Source of the DNA: Actinophytocola sp963729115
Lineage (GTDB): Bacteria; Actinomycetota; Actinomycetes; Mycobacteriales; Pseudonocardiaceae
DNA length: 64,000 bases
Direction: 5' to 3'
NCBI GenBank assembly: GCA_963729115.1
Contig: CAVSMR010000025.1
Span: forward strand, 434,001-498,000
The number at the start of each line of letters is the position of its first letter. Within the stretch, counting starts at the first letter, position 1. The translations under genes and the position numbers were made by a program. A model generated the notes under the pieces. The model was not told the origin of the DNA. It ran no database searches and saw only the letters and a program-made list of their open reading frames with translations. Positions 18,088 to 26,352 of the stretch are shown piece after piece.

Positions 18088-20866
18088 TCCCTTCGGCACG
18101 GCGGGGCTTCGGGAGTCCGTGCTCGCCTCCTGGCGGGACTCGCCCACTCGCTTTCGCGAGGATGCCAACGCCGAGGAGGACCTCGTCCTCGGCGGGTACC
18201 GGGACCGGCTGCTCGTCGAGCTCGCGCAGAACGCCGCCGACGCGGCCGCGGGCCCCGGCACGCTCCGGGTGTCCTTTGTGGACCACGAGGTCCGCGTCGC
18301 CAATACCGGGCGGCCCCTGGACCAAGAGGGCGTCGCCTCGCTTGCCTCGTTGCGGGCCTCCAGCAAGCAGCAAGGGGTCGGGCGGTTCGGGGTCGGCTTC
18401 GCGGCCGTGCTGACGGTCTGCGACGCGCCGCGGGTGGTGTCCCGCGCGGGCGGGGTCGCCTTCTCCGCCGACCGGACCCGCTCGGTCACCGGGCGGGACG
18501 GGCGCGTGCCGGTACTCCGCCTCGCCTGGCCCACCGACGAGCAGCCGCCGGCCGGGTTCGACACCGAGGTCCGACTGCCGCTGCGGGGCGATGTCGACCC
18601 GGGGCGGCTGCGGGCCGAGTTCGAGCGGCAGGCCGCCGACCTGCTCCTCGCCCTCGACGGGCTCCACACGATCGAGATCGGCGAGCGCACCTGGCGCCGG
18701 GAGGACGACGGCGCCGCCACCCACATCGACGGCCCGGACGGCACCAGCCACTGGCTCGTCGTCCGCGCACACGGCGAGCTCGACGACCTCACCGGCCTCG
18801 GCGCCGAGGCACGTCCACAGTGGACCGTCTGCTGGGCCGCGGACAGCGGCGGGCCGCTCGACGACGAGGTCCTCCACGCGCCCACCCGCACGGACGAGGG
18901 CCTCTCCCTCCCCGCGCGCCTCATCGCCACGCTCCCCATCGAGGCCGACCGCCGCCGGACCCGGCCGGGGCCGGCCCGCGACACCGTCCTCGACCACGCC
19001 GCCCGCGCCTACCCGAGGCTGCTCGAGCTCCTCGAACCGGCCGAGCGGACCACGCTCGTCCCCGAACCCGGCTTCCCACGCTCCGAAGTGGACGAACGGC
19101 TGCGCAAGGGGATCACCGAAGCCCTGCGCACCACCGCCTGGCTCCCGACGCGGACCGGCACCGTGCAGCCCCGCCACGCGCGCACGGTGCCCGGCCTCGA
19201 TCTCGTCGAGGCCCTCGACGACACGATCGACGGCCTCACCACCGCCGAGTTCGACCCCCGGCTCCAGGCCCTCGACGTCACCCGCCTCACCATCGCCGAC
19301 ATCGTCGAGCGGGTCACCGGGATCGACCGGCCGCCCACGTGGTGGCACCGGCTCTACAGCGCCCTCGCCCCGGTCGCCGACGTCGACAAGGACGCCCGCG
19401 AGGCGCTCGGCGCGCTGCCGGTGCCGCTCGCCGACGGGCGCACCCGGCCCGGGCCCCGCGGCACGCTGATCGCGGACACCGCCCTGGACGTCGACCTCCC
19501 GATCGTCCACCAGGACGCCGTGCACCCGCTGCTCGAACGCCTCGGCGCGCGGCACGCGAACGCCGCGGACCTGCTCGACTCCACCCGCGACGCCGTCGAG
19601 CGCAGCCTCGACGACGCGGAGGCCGGCCTGGACGTCGACAAGCTCCGCGACACCGTCCTCACCCTCGTCACCGAGGCCGGCGCCCGCCCCGGCGAGCACC
19701 CCTGGCTCGCCGCCCTCGCCCTGCCCGACGCGGACGGCGAGCACCGCCGCGCGGACGAGCTCGCCCTGCCCGGCGCCCGCTTCCTCGACCTGCTCGACGA
19801 CGACACCCCGCTCGGCGTGCTGCGCCAGGACGTCGCCGACGCGTGGCCGCGACACGTCCTGCAGGCGGCCGGCGTGCTCGACGGGTTCGCGGTCGTCGTC
19901 GACGACGAGCCGCGCGGGCCCGACCACGACCTCGCCGACGAGGCGGACTGGTGGGACGCGCTCGACGAGCCACCCGCCCGGCTGACCGCGGTACGCGACC
20001 TCGACCTCGTCGCCGACGACGCCTGGCCCGCGGCGCTGCGACTGCTCGCCGCCGAGCCGGACACCTGGCGCGCCCTGCACGAACCGGGCGGCTACACCGG
20101 CTGGTGGATCAGTCACCACGCACTCATCGCCGGCCGCGCGCCGCGGGACTGGCGGCTCGAGACCGCGCGGGAGCTCGCCGGCCTCTACGACCCCGTCCCG
20201 GACGTCGACGTCGATCCCTCGGTCCTCACCGCGATCGGCGTCCGCACCACGTTCGACATCGCCGACGAGGAGCTCGTCGACCGGCTCGGCGACCCCGACC
20301 GCGTGGTCCCCGCCGGTGCCACGCTGCGGGCGCACGCCGCGCTGGCCCGGGCCGCGCGGGACGGCGCGCTCGCGGACGTCCAGCCACCGCACGCCGTCCG
20401 CTCGCTGACCGGGCAGGTGGTGCCCGCGGCCGAAGGGCTCGTGCTCGACGTGCCCTGGGTGCTCGGCGTGGTCGAGGCCGAGCGGATCGTCTCCCCCGGC
20501 CCGGACTTCGCGCTGGCCGAGCCGCTCGCCGAGCTGCTGGACCTGCCGCTGGCCTCCGAGGTGATCGTCGGGACGGTCGCCGGGCTCGCGGAGTCCGTGC
20601 GCTGGGCCGACCTCGGCGCGGTCGTCGACGCGTGCGATCTCGCCGGGATCCCCGTGCCGCCGGGCGGCCCGCTCGTGCACCACCAGCTGACCGTGCGGAT
20701 CGGGCTGGTCGACCACGACGTGGCGTGGTGGGTCGAGGACGGCGTGGTGCACTGCGTCGACTCGACCGCCGGGCTCGCCCGCGCGCTCGCGTGGACCGCG
20801 GACCGCTGGCGTGATCGGCACCTGCTCGCGGCCCTGCTCGAGGACCCGGAAGGCGTGCTGGGCTAG
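18065..20866 (+). CDS. Sacsin N-terminal ATPase-like (GHKL) protein
   Basis: A 933-residue protein with an HSP90/sacsin-type ATP-binding domain in its first 250 residues. The N-box is LLVELAQNAADAA near residue 54, followed by VRVANTGRPLD and the glycine-rich lid GVGRFGVGFAAVL. The remaining 650 residues are helical and rich in Asp/Leu/Arg, without a recognised domain. Sacsin-like proteins in actinobacteria are thought to act as chaperone-type or signalling ATPases; the role here is unknown. The GTG at 18065 overlaps the end of the DUF3027 gene, suggesting coupling. The stop shares CTAG with the convergent DUF2530 gene. Confidence 0.85.
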   Translation: MNGPRLTDPFGTAGLRESVLASWRDSPTRFREDANAEEDLVLGGYRDRLLVELAQNAADAAAGPGTLRVSFVDHEVRVANTGRPLDQEGVASLASLRASSKQQGVGRFGVGFAAVLTVCDAPRVVSRAGGVAFSADRTRSVTGRDGRVPVLRLAWPTDEQPPAGFDTEVRLPLRGDVDPGRLRAEFERQAADLLLALDGLHTIEIGERTWRREDDGAATHIDGPDGTSHWLVVRAHGELDDLTGLGAEARPQWTVCWAADSGGPLDDEVLHAPTRTDEGLSLPARLIATLPIEADRRRTRPGPARDTVLDHAARAYPRLLELLEPAERTTLVPEPGFPRSEVDERLRKGITEALRTTAWLPTRTGTVQPRHARTVPGLDLVEALDDTIDGLTTAEFDPRLQALDVTRLTIADIVERVTGIDRPPTWWHRLYSALAPVADVDKDAREALGALPVPLADGRTRPGPRGTLIADTALDVDLPIVHQDAVHPLLERLGARHANAADLLDSTRDAVERSLDDAEAGLDVDKLRDTVLTLVTEAGARPGEHPWLAALALPDADGEHRRADELALPGARFLDLLDDDTPLGVLRQDVADAWPRHVLQAAGVLDGFAVVVDDEPRGPDHDLADEADWWDALDEPPARLTAVRDLDLVADDAWPAALRLLAAEPDTWRALHEPGGYTGWWISHHALIAGRAPRDWRLETARELAGLYDPVPDVDVDPSVLTAIGVRTTFDIADEELVDRLGDPDRVVPAGATLRAHAALARAARDGALADVQPPHAVRSLTGQVVPAAEGLVLDVPWVLGVVEAERIVSPGPDFALAEPLAELLDLPLASEVIVGTVAGLAESVRWADLGAVVDACDLAGIPVPPGGPLVHHQLTVRIGLVDHDVAWWVEDGVVHCVDSTAGLARALAWTADRWRDRHLLAALLEDPEGVLG

Positions 20867-21153
20867 AGGTTGCGCTGTGCCCCGCGCGCACCCCGGCGGG
20901 ACGCGCGGCGCTGCCAGATCATGACCGGCACGCCGATGAGGCCGAGCACGAAGCCGGCCAGTGCGGTCCACAGCCAGATCGGCGGGCCCGCGTCATAGCC
21001 GTAGCGGGCGATCAGCAGGACCACGGACGCGACGAACCACAACGCCGTCCCCCCGTACACCACCGGCGCCAGCGCGAGCAGGCGCTGCGGCAGCGGCGGC
21101 GGCGGTGACTTCTCCACATTTTTTGGCGCGTCGGGTTCCGCTGGACCTGCCAC
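20863..21153 (-). CDS. DUF2530 family small membrane protein
   Basis: A 96-residue protein with two hydrophobic helices (VVYGGTALWFVASVVLLIA and WTALAGFVLGLIGVPVMIW) and basic ends, matching the DUF2530 family of actinobacteria. Its start is 20 bases from the divergent permease start. Its stop lies inside the CTAG tetranucleotide shared with the sacsin-like gene. Function unknown. Confidence 0.85.
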   Translation of the reverse strand: MAGPAEPDAPKNVEKSPPPPLPQRLLALAPVVYGGTALWFVASVVLLIARYGYDAGPPIWLWTALAGFVLGLIGVPVMIWQRRASRRGARGAQRNL

Positions 21154-21173
21154 ATGCGCGAGGCTACCGGCTC

Positions 21174-22637
21174 ATGGCGAACAGGACAGCAAACTCGGCG
21201 CTGGATCGCTTCTTCAAGATCTCCGAGCGCGGCTCCACGACCGGGCGGGAAATCCGCGGCGGGCTGGTCACCTTCGTGACCATGGCCTACATCGTCGTCC
21301 TCAACCCGCTGATCATCGGCAGCTTCACCGCCGACCCGAACAACCCGGCGACCCACGACGACGCGTTCGGCGACATCCTGCCCGCGGGCCAGGTCGCCGC
21401 CGTGACCGCGCTCGTGGCCGGCGTCATGACGATCCTGTTCGGACTGGTGGCGAACTTCCCGTTCGCGCTCGCCACCGGCCTCGGCATCAACGCGTTCGTC
21501 GCGTTCACCATCGCGCCGCAGATGAGCTGGCCGGCCGCGATGGGCCTGGTGCTGCTCAACGGTGTCGTGGTGCTGATCCTGGTCGTGACGGGTGTGCGCA
21601 CCATGGTGTTCAACGCCGTGCCCGCCTCGCTGAAGGCGGCGATCGCGGTGGGGATCGGCCTGTTCATCACGCTGATCGGGCTCGTGGACGCCGGGTTCGT
21701 CCGGCGGCTGCCGGACGCCGCCAACACGACCGTCCCAGTTGGACTCGGCATCAACGGCTCGATCGCCTCCTGGCCGACCCTGGTCTTCGTCATCGGCCTG
21801 ATCCTCACCAGCATCCTGGTGGCCAAGCGGGTCAAGGCGGCCATCCTGATCGGCGTGCTCGCCACCACGGTGATCGCGATCATCGTGGAGGCCATCGCGA
21901 AGGCCGGGCCGTCCGCGGGCACCAACCCCAAGGGCTGGAACCTCGGCTACCCCGCCATGCCCGACGACGTCGTGAGTGCGCCGGACCTGTCGCTGGTCGG
22001 CAACGTCAACTTCGACGCCTGGGTGCAGGTGCCGGTGATCACCGCGGTCCTGTTCTTGTTCACGCTGGTGCTGACCGACTTCTTCGACACGATCGGCACG
22101 ATGACGGGGCTGGGCAAGGAAGCCGGCCTGCTCGACAAGGACGGCAAGCTGCCGAACGTGGGCAAGGCGCTGTTCGTGGACGGCGTCGGCGCGGTGGCCG
22201 GCGGCGCGGCCTCGTCGAGCTCGAACACCGTCTACATCGAGTCCGCGGCCGGCATCGCGGAGGGCGCGCGCACCGGGCTCGCGAACATGGTCACCGGCCT
22301 GCTGTTCATCGCCGCGATGTTCTTCACCCCGCTCTACCAGGCGGTTCCGGTCGAGGCCGCCGCGCCGGCGCTGGTCGTGGTCGGCGTGCTGATGATGGCG
22401 CAGATCAAGGAGATCGACTTCAGCGACTTCACGATCGCGCTGCCGGCGTTCCTCACGATCGTCGTCATGCCGTTCACCTACTCGATCGCCAACGGCATCG
22501 GCGCCGGCTTCATCAGCTACGTGCTGCTGCGGGTGGCGACCGGCAAGGCGCGCGGCACGCACCCGCTGCTGTGGATCGTGGCCATCTTGTTCGCGGTGTA
22601 CTTCGTGGTCGGCCCCATCCAGACCGCGCTCAACTGA
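21174..22637 (+). CDS. NCS2-family nucleobase permease (AzgA/PbuG-like)
   Basis: A 487-residue, about 13-helix membrane protein. The start RGGLVTFVTMAYIVVLNPLII, the ATGLGINAFVAF segment, TDFFDTIGTMTGLGKEAGLLD and SSSNTVYIESAAGIAEGARTG are hallmarks of the guanine/hypoxanthine (AzgA-like) branch of NCS2. It would import purine bases with protons. The MarR-family gene begins 58 bases downstream on the same strand but has its own promoter signals. Confidence 0.93.
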   Translation: MANRTANSALDRFFKISERGSTTGREIRGGLVTFVTMAYIVVLNPLIIGSFTADPNNPATHDDAFGDILPAGQVAAVTALVAGVMTILFGLVANFPFALATGLGINAFVAFTIAPQMSWPAAMGLVLLNGVVVLILVVTGVRTMVFNAVPASLKAAIAVGIGLFITLIGLVDAGFVRRLPDAANTTVPVGLGINGSIASWPTLVFVIGLILTSILVAKRVKAAILIGVLATTVIAIIVEAIAKAGPSAGTNPKGWNLGYPAMPDDVVSAPDLSLVGNVNFDAWVQVPVITAVLFLFTLVLTDFFDTIGTMTGLGKEAGLLDKDGKLPNVGKALFVDGVGAVAGGAASSSSNTVYIESAAGIAEGARTGLANMVTGLLFIAAMFFTPLYQAVPVEAAAPALVVVGVLMMAQIKEIDFSDFTIALPAFLTIVVMPFTYSIANGIGAGFISYVLLRVATGKARGTHPLLWIVAILFAVYFVVGPIQTALN

Positions 22638-22642
22638 CGGTG

Positions 22643-22659
22643 ATCGACTGGCCGTCGAT
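22643..22659. promoter_or_regulatory. Possible MarR operator
   Basis: ATCGAC and GTCGAT form 6-base inverted arms around five bases, just upstream of the MarR-family promoter and immediately after the permease stop. MarR proteins commonly bind palindromes of this length in their own promoter; assignment is by position only. Confidence 0.35.
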
Positions 22660-22683
22660 TGTGACGGAGCGCAATTCGTGAGG

Positions 22684-22689
22684 TATGCT
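22684..22689 (+). promoter_or_regulatory. -10 hexamer for the MarR gene
   Basis: TATGCT lies six bases before GTG 22696. A -35-like TTGTGA at 22659-22664 is 19 bases upstream. No ribosome site is present, which supports a leaderless transcript. Confidence 0.5.
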
Positions 22690-22695
22690 AACGAT

Positions 22696-23142
22696 GTGTC
22701 GAGTACGGAGCAGGACGTAGCCGAACGCTCGCTCGCCAGCCGGTTGCGGCTGGCGACGGTGCGGCTCAACCGCAGGCTGCGCGCCCAGCGGACCAGCTCC
22801 TCGGTGACGCTCACCCAACTCTCCGCGCTGTCCTGCCTGCACAAGTGCGGCCCGCTCACCCCAGGTGAGCTCGCGGCCAAGGAGGTCGTCCAACCACCGT
22901 CGATGACCAGGGTGATCGCGGCACTCGAGGAGTCCGGCTACGTCAGCAGACGACCGCATCCGAGTGACGGCCGGCAGGCCATCGTCGAGATCACCGAGGA
23001 GGGGAGCGCGCTCATCCTGGCCGACATCTCCGCGCGCGAAGCCTGGCTGGACAAGCGGCTGGCGGAGCTTTCCACGCAGGAGCGGGAGCTCCTGTCCGGC
23101 GCGGCGGAGATTCTGGACCGGATGGCGAGCCAACAGGATTAG
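22696..23142 (+). CDS. MarR-family transcriptional regulator (Rv0880-like)
   Basis: A 148-residue winged-helix regulator. The family pattern is clear: SVTLTQLSALSCLHKCGPLTPGELA, then the recognition helix region VQPPSMTRVIAALEESGYVSRRPHPSDGRQAIVEITEEG. It closely follows the pattern of M. tuberculosis Rv0880. The preferred start is GTG 22696, six bases after TATGCT; GTG 22678 is an alternative. It overlaps the downstream MFS gene by one base, so the two probably form a regulator-exporter pair. Confidence 0.9.
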   Translation: MSSTEQDVAERSLASRLRLATVRLNRRLRAQRTSSSVTLTQLSALSCLHKCGPLTPGELAAKEVVQPPSMTRVIAALEESGYVSRRPHPSDGRQAIVEITEEGSALILADISAREAWLDKRLAELSTQERELLSGAAEILDRMASQQD

Positions 23143-24467
23143 TGGGTAGAGCCGATACTTCACGCCGCAGCATGTTCGGGTCGCTGCGGGTTCGTAACTA
23201 CAGACTGTTCGCGTCCGGCCAGGTGATCTCCAACGTCGGCACGTGGATGCAGCGCATCGCCCAGGACTGGCTGGTGCTGGAGCTGTCCGGCTACGACCCG
23301 GTGGCGCTCGGCCTCGCCGCCACCCTGCAGTTCGCGCCGACGCTGTTGCTGACGTTGTGGGCCGGGGTGCTCGCCGACCGGCACGACAAGCGCAGGATGC
23401 TGATGGTCATCCAGGCCGGGATGGCGGTGTGCGCGCTCGCGCTGGGACTGCTGGACGTCGGCGGGCTGGTCGCGTTGTGGCACGTGTACGTGCTGTGCTT
23501 CGTCTTCGGCGTGTTCACCGCGTTCGACCCGCCGGTGCGCCAGTCGTTCGTGGGCGAGATGGTCGGCAAGGAGCAGCTGACCAACGCGGTGGCGCTGAAC
23601 TCGTCGACGTTCAACCTGGCGCGCATCGTCGGCCCGGCGCTCGCCGGCGTCATGATCATCTGGACCGGCACCGGCTGGGTGTTCCTGGTCAACGCGCTCT
23701 CCACGGTGGCCGTGATCGTCAACCTGGGGCGGATGAACCCGGCCGAGCTGAACCGCAACCCGGCCCCGGAACGCAAGCGCGGCCAGCTGCTCGAGGGCCT
23801 GCGGTACGTGCGCGGCCGGCCGGACATCCTCGCGGTGCTGGTGCTGATCTTCTGCATCAGCACGTTCGCGATCACGTTCAACACGACGCTCGCCATCGCG
23901 GCGGCGAACGTCTTCCACCGGCAGGCCGACGGGTACGGCCTGCTGTCGACGCTGCTCGCGGTCGGCACGTTCGCCGGCGCGCTGCTGGCGGTCCGCCGCT
24001 CGACACGGCGGCGGCCGTCGTTGCGCCTGCTGATCGGCGCGGCGCTGGCGTTCGGCCTGCTCGAGCTCGTGGCCGGGCTGATGCCGGGCTACCTGGCGTT
24101 CGGGCTGGCGCTGATCCCGGTCGGCGTGGCGATGATGACGTTCATGAACACGGCCAACGGGACCGTGCAGCTGGGCACGGCGCCGGAGATGCGCGGGCGC
24201 GTGATGGCGCTGTACATGCTGGTCTTCCTGGGCGGCAACCCGATCGGCGGGCCGATGACGGGCTGGCTGGCCGCGGAGTTTGGCGGGCGGTCGCCGTTCG
24301 TGATCGGCGGCATCGTCGCGGCGGTGTGCGCCGCGGTGTGCGGCATCGTCCTCGCCCGGCGCGGCGGCATCGAGGTCCGGGAACGCATCCGCCCCCGCTG
24401 GCCCCGTCGCCGCCGGTCTCCGCAACCGGCGGCCCCGGTCGCGGGGCTGGAACAAGACGCCGCCTGA
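23142..24467 (+). CDS. MFS exporter (EntS-like, MFS_3)
   Basis: A 441-residue major facilitator of the EntS/MFS_3 type, beginning SLRVRNYRLFASGQVISNVGTWMQRIAQDWLV. LADRHDKRRMLMVIQ matches the loop 2-3 motif, and VRQSFVGEMVGKEQLTNAVALNS is typical of the group. The start GTG 23142 overlaps the MarR stop by one base. The group exports siderophores or drugs. An iron box lies about 320 bases downstream of its stop but points away from it. Confidence 0.9.
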   Translation: MGRADTSRRSMFGSLRVRNYRLFASGQVISNVGTWMQRIAQDWLVLELSGYDPVALGLAATLQFAPTLLLTLWAGVLADRHDKRRMLMVIQAGMAVCALALGLLDVGGLVALWHVYVLCFVFGVFTAFDPPVRQSFVGEMVGKEQLTNAVALNSSTFNLARIVGPALAGVMIIWTGTGWVFLVNALSTVAVIVNLGRMNPAELNRNPAPERKRGQLLEGLRYVRGRPDILAVLVLIFCISTFAITFNTTLAIAAANVFHRQADGYGLLSTLLAVGTFAGALLAVRRSTRRRPSLRLLIGAALAFGLLELVAGLMPGYLAFGLALIPVGVAMMTFMNTANGTVQLGTAPEMRGRVMALYMLVFLGGNPIGGPMTGWLAAEFGGRSPFVIGGIVAAVCAAVCGIVLARRGGIEVRERIRPRWPRRRRSPQPAAPVAGLEQDAA

Positions 24468-24479
24468 CACCGAACTCGG

Positions 24480-24680
24480 ACGCCTCACGCGAGTACCGAG
24501 CCCTCACCGGGTTTCCTCGGGCGCCTCGCGTGGGTGCCCAGCCCCCACCGGTTTCCTCGGACGCCTCGCGCGGATACCCAGCCCCCACCGGTTCCCTTGG
24601 GTGCCTCGCGCGGGCACCGAGCCCTCACCGGTTTCTCGGGCGTCTCGCGCGGATACGCAGCCCCCACCCGTTCCCGGGGG
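24480..24680. repeat. Tandem array of about five 40-bp repeats
   Basis: Five direct copies start at about 24480, 24521, 24561, 24601 and 24640 (units of 39-41 bases). Each opens with a version of CGCCTCGCGCGGATACCCAG and continues CCCCCACCGG then TTTCCTCGG. Copies differ by several substitutions, and a truncated sixth copy may follow. The array begins 12 bases after the MFS stop. There are no spacers, so it is not a CRISPR array. Confidence 0.85.
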
Positions 24681-24773
24681 CGTCCCGCCTTGCCAGTCTA
24701 TCGGTCAGGGGTGACGGGTGGGGCTTGCAAGATCGACATGTGGACAGGGCGCGTGGTTGTGGACAGGTGCCGC

Positions 24774-24809
24774 TTGCGTCCACTGGAGGGTTAGGTTAGC
24801 CTAAGCTCC
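24774..24809 (+). promoter_or_regulatory. DtxR/IdeR-type iron box overlapping a promoter
   Basis: TTAGGTTAGCCTAAGCTCC at 24791-24809 matches 16 of 19 positions of the DtxR/IdeR consensus TWAGGTWAGSCTWACCTWA. It covers a -10 hexamer TAGCCT (24797-24802), which lies 17 bases after a -35-like TTGCGT (24774-24779). This is how iron-repressed actinobacterial promoters are built. Start of transcription would be near 24809, rightward. No protein gene follows in that direction before the convergent HAD gene. Confidence 0.75.
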
Positions 24810-24895
24810 GTCGCTTCGTGGTGGGAGCGGCAGTCAGTTCGGGAACATGCGGGACCCCGGCCTGGGACGGGCGGCACTGTCCAGGGCCGGGGTTT
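24809..24895 (+). ncRNA. Candidate iron-responsive small RNA
   Basis: The promoter under the iron box points into 85-90 bases that contain no credible gene and end in a strong hairpin (24854-24893). That is the architecture expected of an iron-repressed sRNA, comparable in principle to mycobacterial MrsI, an IdeR-controlled sRNA that spares iron. An ATG at 24847 opens a frame that only reads antisense through the HAD gene. The hairpin lacks a long T run, and it could instead terminate the HAD gene from the other side. Prediction only. Confidence 0.4.
24854..24893. terminator. Hairpin between the iron-box transcript and the HAD gene
   Basis: ACCCCGGCCTGGGAC (24854-24868) pairs with GTCCAGGGCCGGGGT (24879-24893) across a 10-base loop, with one mismatch and one G-U pair. 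It is followed by TTTCGCTCGTT on the plus strand and GTCCCGCATG on the minus strand. It can serve both the candidate sRNA and the HAD gene, whose stop is at 24903. Confidence 0.65.
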
Positions 24896-24902
24896 CGCTC
24901 GT

Positions 24903-25688
24903 TCAGAGCTCCGGGAACGGGTCGTCGGCCGCGCCGACCAGGTCCGCGACCGAGTCGATCACCCGGCTCGGGCGGTACGGGAAGCGCTCCGCGGTCTCCG
25001 GCGTGGAGATGCCGGTCAGCACCAGGATCGTCTGCAGCCCGGCTTCCAGGCCCGACCGCACGTCGGTGTCCATCCGGTCGCCGATCATCAACGTCGACTC
25101 CGAGTGGGCGCCCACCGAGCGCAGCGCGGAACGCATCATCAACGGGTTCGGCTTGCCCACGAAGTACGGCGCCTGCCCGGTGGCCCGCTCGATCAGCGCC
25201 GCCACCGAACCCGTCGCGGGCAGCGAGCCGTCGCGCGTCGGGCCGGTCGCGTCCGGGTTCGTGGCGATGAACCGGGCACCCTGCTCGATCAGGCGGATGG
25301 CCGTCGTGATCGCGGTGAAGCTGTACGTGCGGGTCTCGCCGAGGACGACGTAGTCAGGGTCGCTGTCGGTCAGCACGTAGCCGATCTCGTGCAGGGCCGT
25401 GGTCAGGCCGGCCTCCCCGATCACGAACGCCGAGCCCTCCGGGCGCTGCGAGTCGAGGAACATCGCGGTCGCGAGCGCGGAGGTCCAGATCGACGTCTCC
25501 GGCACGTCCAGCCCCGTGCGCTGCAGCCGCGCGCGCAGGTCCCGCGGCGTGTAGATCGAGTTGTTGGTCAGCACCAGGAAGCGGATCTCCTTGGCACGCA
25601 GCTCGTCGATCAGCTTCTCCGCCCCGGGGATCAGGTGCTCCTCGTGCACCAGCACGCCGTCCATGTCCATCAGGTAGGTCCAGGCCAT
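24903..25688 (-). CDS. HAD-IIA family phosphatase (NagD-like)
   Basis: A 261-residue HAD hydrolase of subclass IIA. Motif I is LMDMDGVLVHEE with the nucleophile Asp, motif II VLTNNS, motif III around the Lys of FVGKPNP, and motif IV MIGDRMDTDV. The family dephosphorylates nucleotides, sugar phosphates or p-nitrophenyl phosphate; the substrate is unknown. ATG 25688 is taken as start. The gene is divergent from moaD by 60 bases. Confidence 0.92.
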   Translation of the reverse strand: MAWTYLMDMDGVLVHEEHLIPGAEKLIDELRAKEIRFLVLTNNSIYTPRDLRARLQRTGLDVPETSIWTSALATAMFLDSQRPEGSAFVIGEAGLTTALHEIGYVLTDSDPDYVVLGETRTYSFTAITTAIRLIEQGARFIATNPDATGPTRDGSLPATGSVAALIERATGQAPYFVGKPNPLMMRSALRSVGAHSESTLMIGDRMDTDVRSGLEAGLQTILVLTGISTPETAERFPYRPSRVIDSVADLVGAADDPFPEL

Positions 25689-25735
25689 GACCTCATCGTC
25701 CCGCACGCGGGCGATCCGCGACGTGTCGCGGCGGT

Positions 25736-25741
25736 TAACCT
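25736..25741 (+). promoter_or_regulatory. -10 hexamer for moaD
   Basis: TAACCT lies seven bases upstream of GTG 25749, and no ribosome site is present, so moaD is probably leaderless. Confidence 0.5.
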
Positions 25742-25748
25742 GTGCGTT

Positions 25749-26015
25749 GTGACCACCGCCGCCACCACCGTGCGAGTGCGCTACTTCGCCGGCGCCCGCG
25801 CCGCGGCCGGCGTCAGCGAGGAGACCATCCAGCTCGCCGCGGCCGCCCGGATGAGCGATCTCGTCGACGAGCTCGCCGGTCGGCACGGCACCGCGCTCAC
25901 CAAGGTGCTCACCGCCTGCAGCTTCCTGCTCGACGGCGTCGCCGTGCGGGACCGGTCGGTGGCCCTGCCCGACGGATCCGGGGTCGACGTACTCCCCCCG
26001 TTCGCCGGCGGCTGA
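25749..26015 (+). CDS. moaD: MoaD/ThiS-family sulfur carrier (MPT synthase small subunit)
   Basis: An 88-residue ubiquitin-like protein ending in the FAGG di-glycine tail that is adenylated and thiocarboxylated before donating sulfur to molybdopterin precursor Z with MoaE. VRVRYFAGARAAAGV opens the beta-grasp fold. It matches the position of moaD2 (Rv0868c) beside rpfA. The MoaE partner is fused to MogA 1.4 kb away. Start at GTG 25749, leaderless by the adjacent TAACCT. Confidence 0.9.
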   Translation: MTTAATTVRVRYFAGARAAAGVSEETIQLAAAARMSDLVDELAGRHGTALTKVLTACSFLLDGVAVRDRSVALPDGSGVDVLPPFAGG

Positions 26016-26336
26016 GGACGGGATCGCCACGGCCGGGCTCGCGCCGGGCCGACACGCCGGGACACCGCCCGTCCGCAGCCCCATTCGAAGATCAACTTCT
26101 GGTTGCCGAGAGCACCGAATTGGTTACCGCATTGCTGCAGGTAACGAACCGATTTCGGAGGGCTGCCACCATCCATTCGGGTAACGGATTTCCCAACGCG
26201 GACTCGATCTACTTCGACGTGACACGCGCCTCACGTGGAGTGAATTTCTTTGCCTCAATTTCGGTACTATAACGACCCTCTGAAACGTTCCGACCTGGGC
26301 AAACAATGGTTATCGACGCATGTCAAATACCGTTAC

Positions 26337-26352
26337 TGTGATGACGATCACA
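26337..26352. promoter_or_regulatory. CRP-family binding site upstream of rpfA
   Basis: TGTGATGACGATCACA is a perfect TGTGA-N6-TCACA palindrome. The M. tuberculosis CRP homolog Rv3676 is known to control rpfA through such a site, and the same gene stands downstream here. With a start near 26395 the site would centre near -50. Confidence 0.75.

Noticed and set aside
24480..24680. CRISPR array
   Set aside because: Units are contiguous 40-base repeats with no unique spacers, and no cas genes are present.
24847..25353. Plus-strand frame of 168 residues after the iron box
   Set aside because: It is almost entirely antisense to the confident HAD phosphatase gene and includes the hairpin; its composition is that of a shadow frame.
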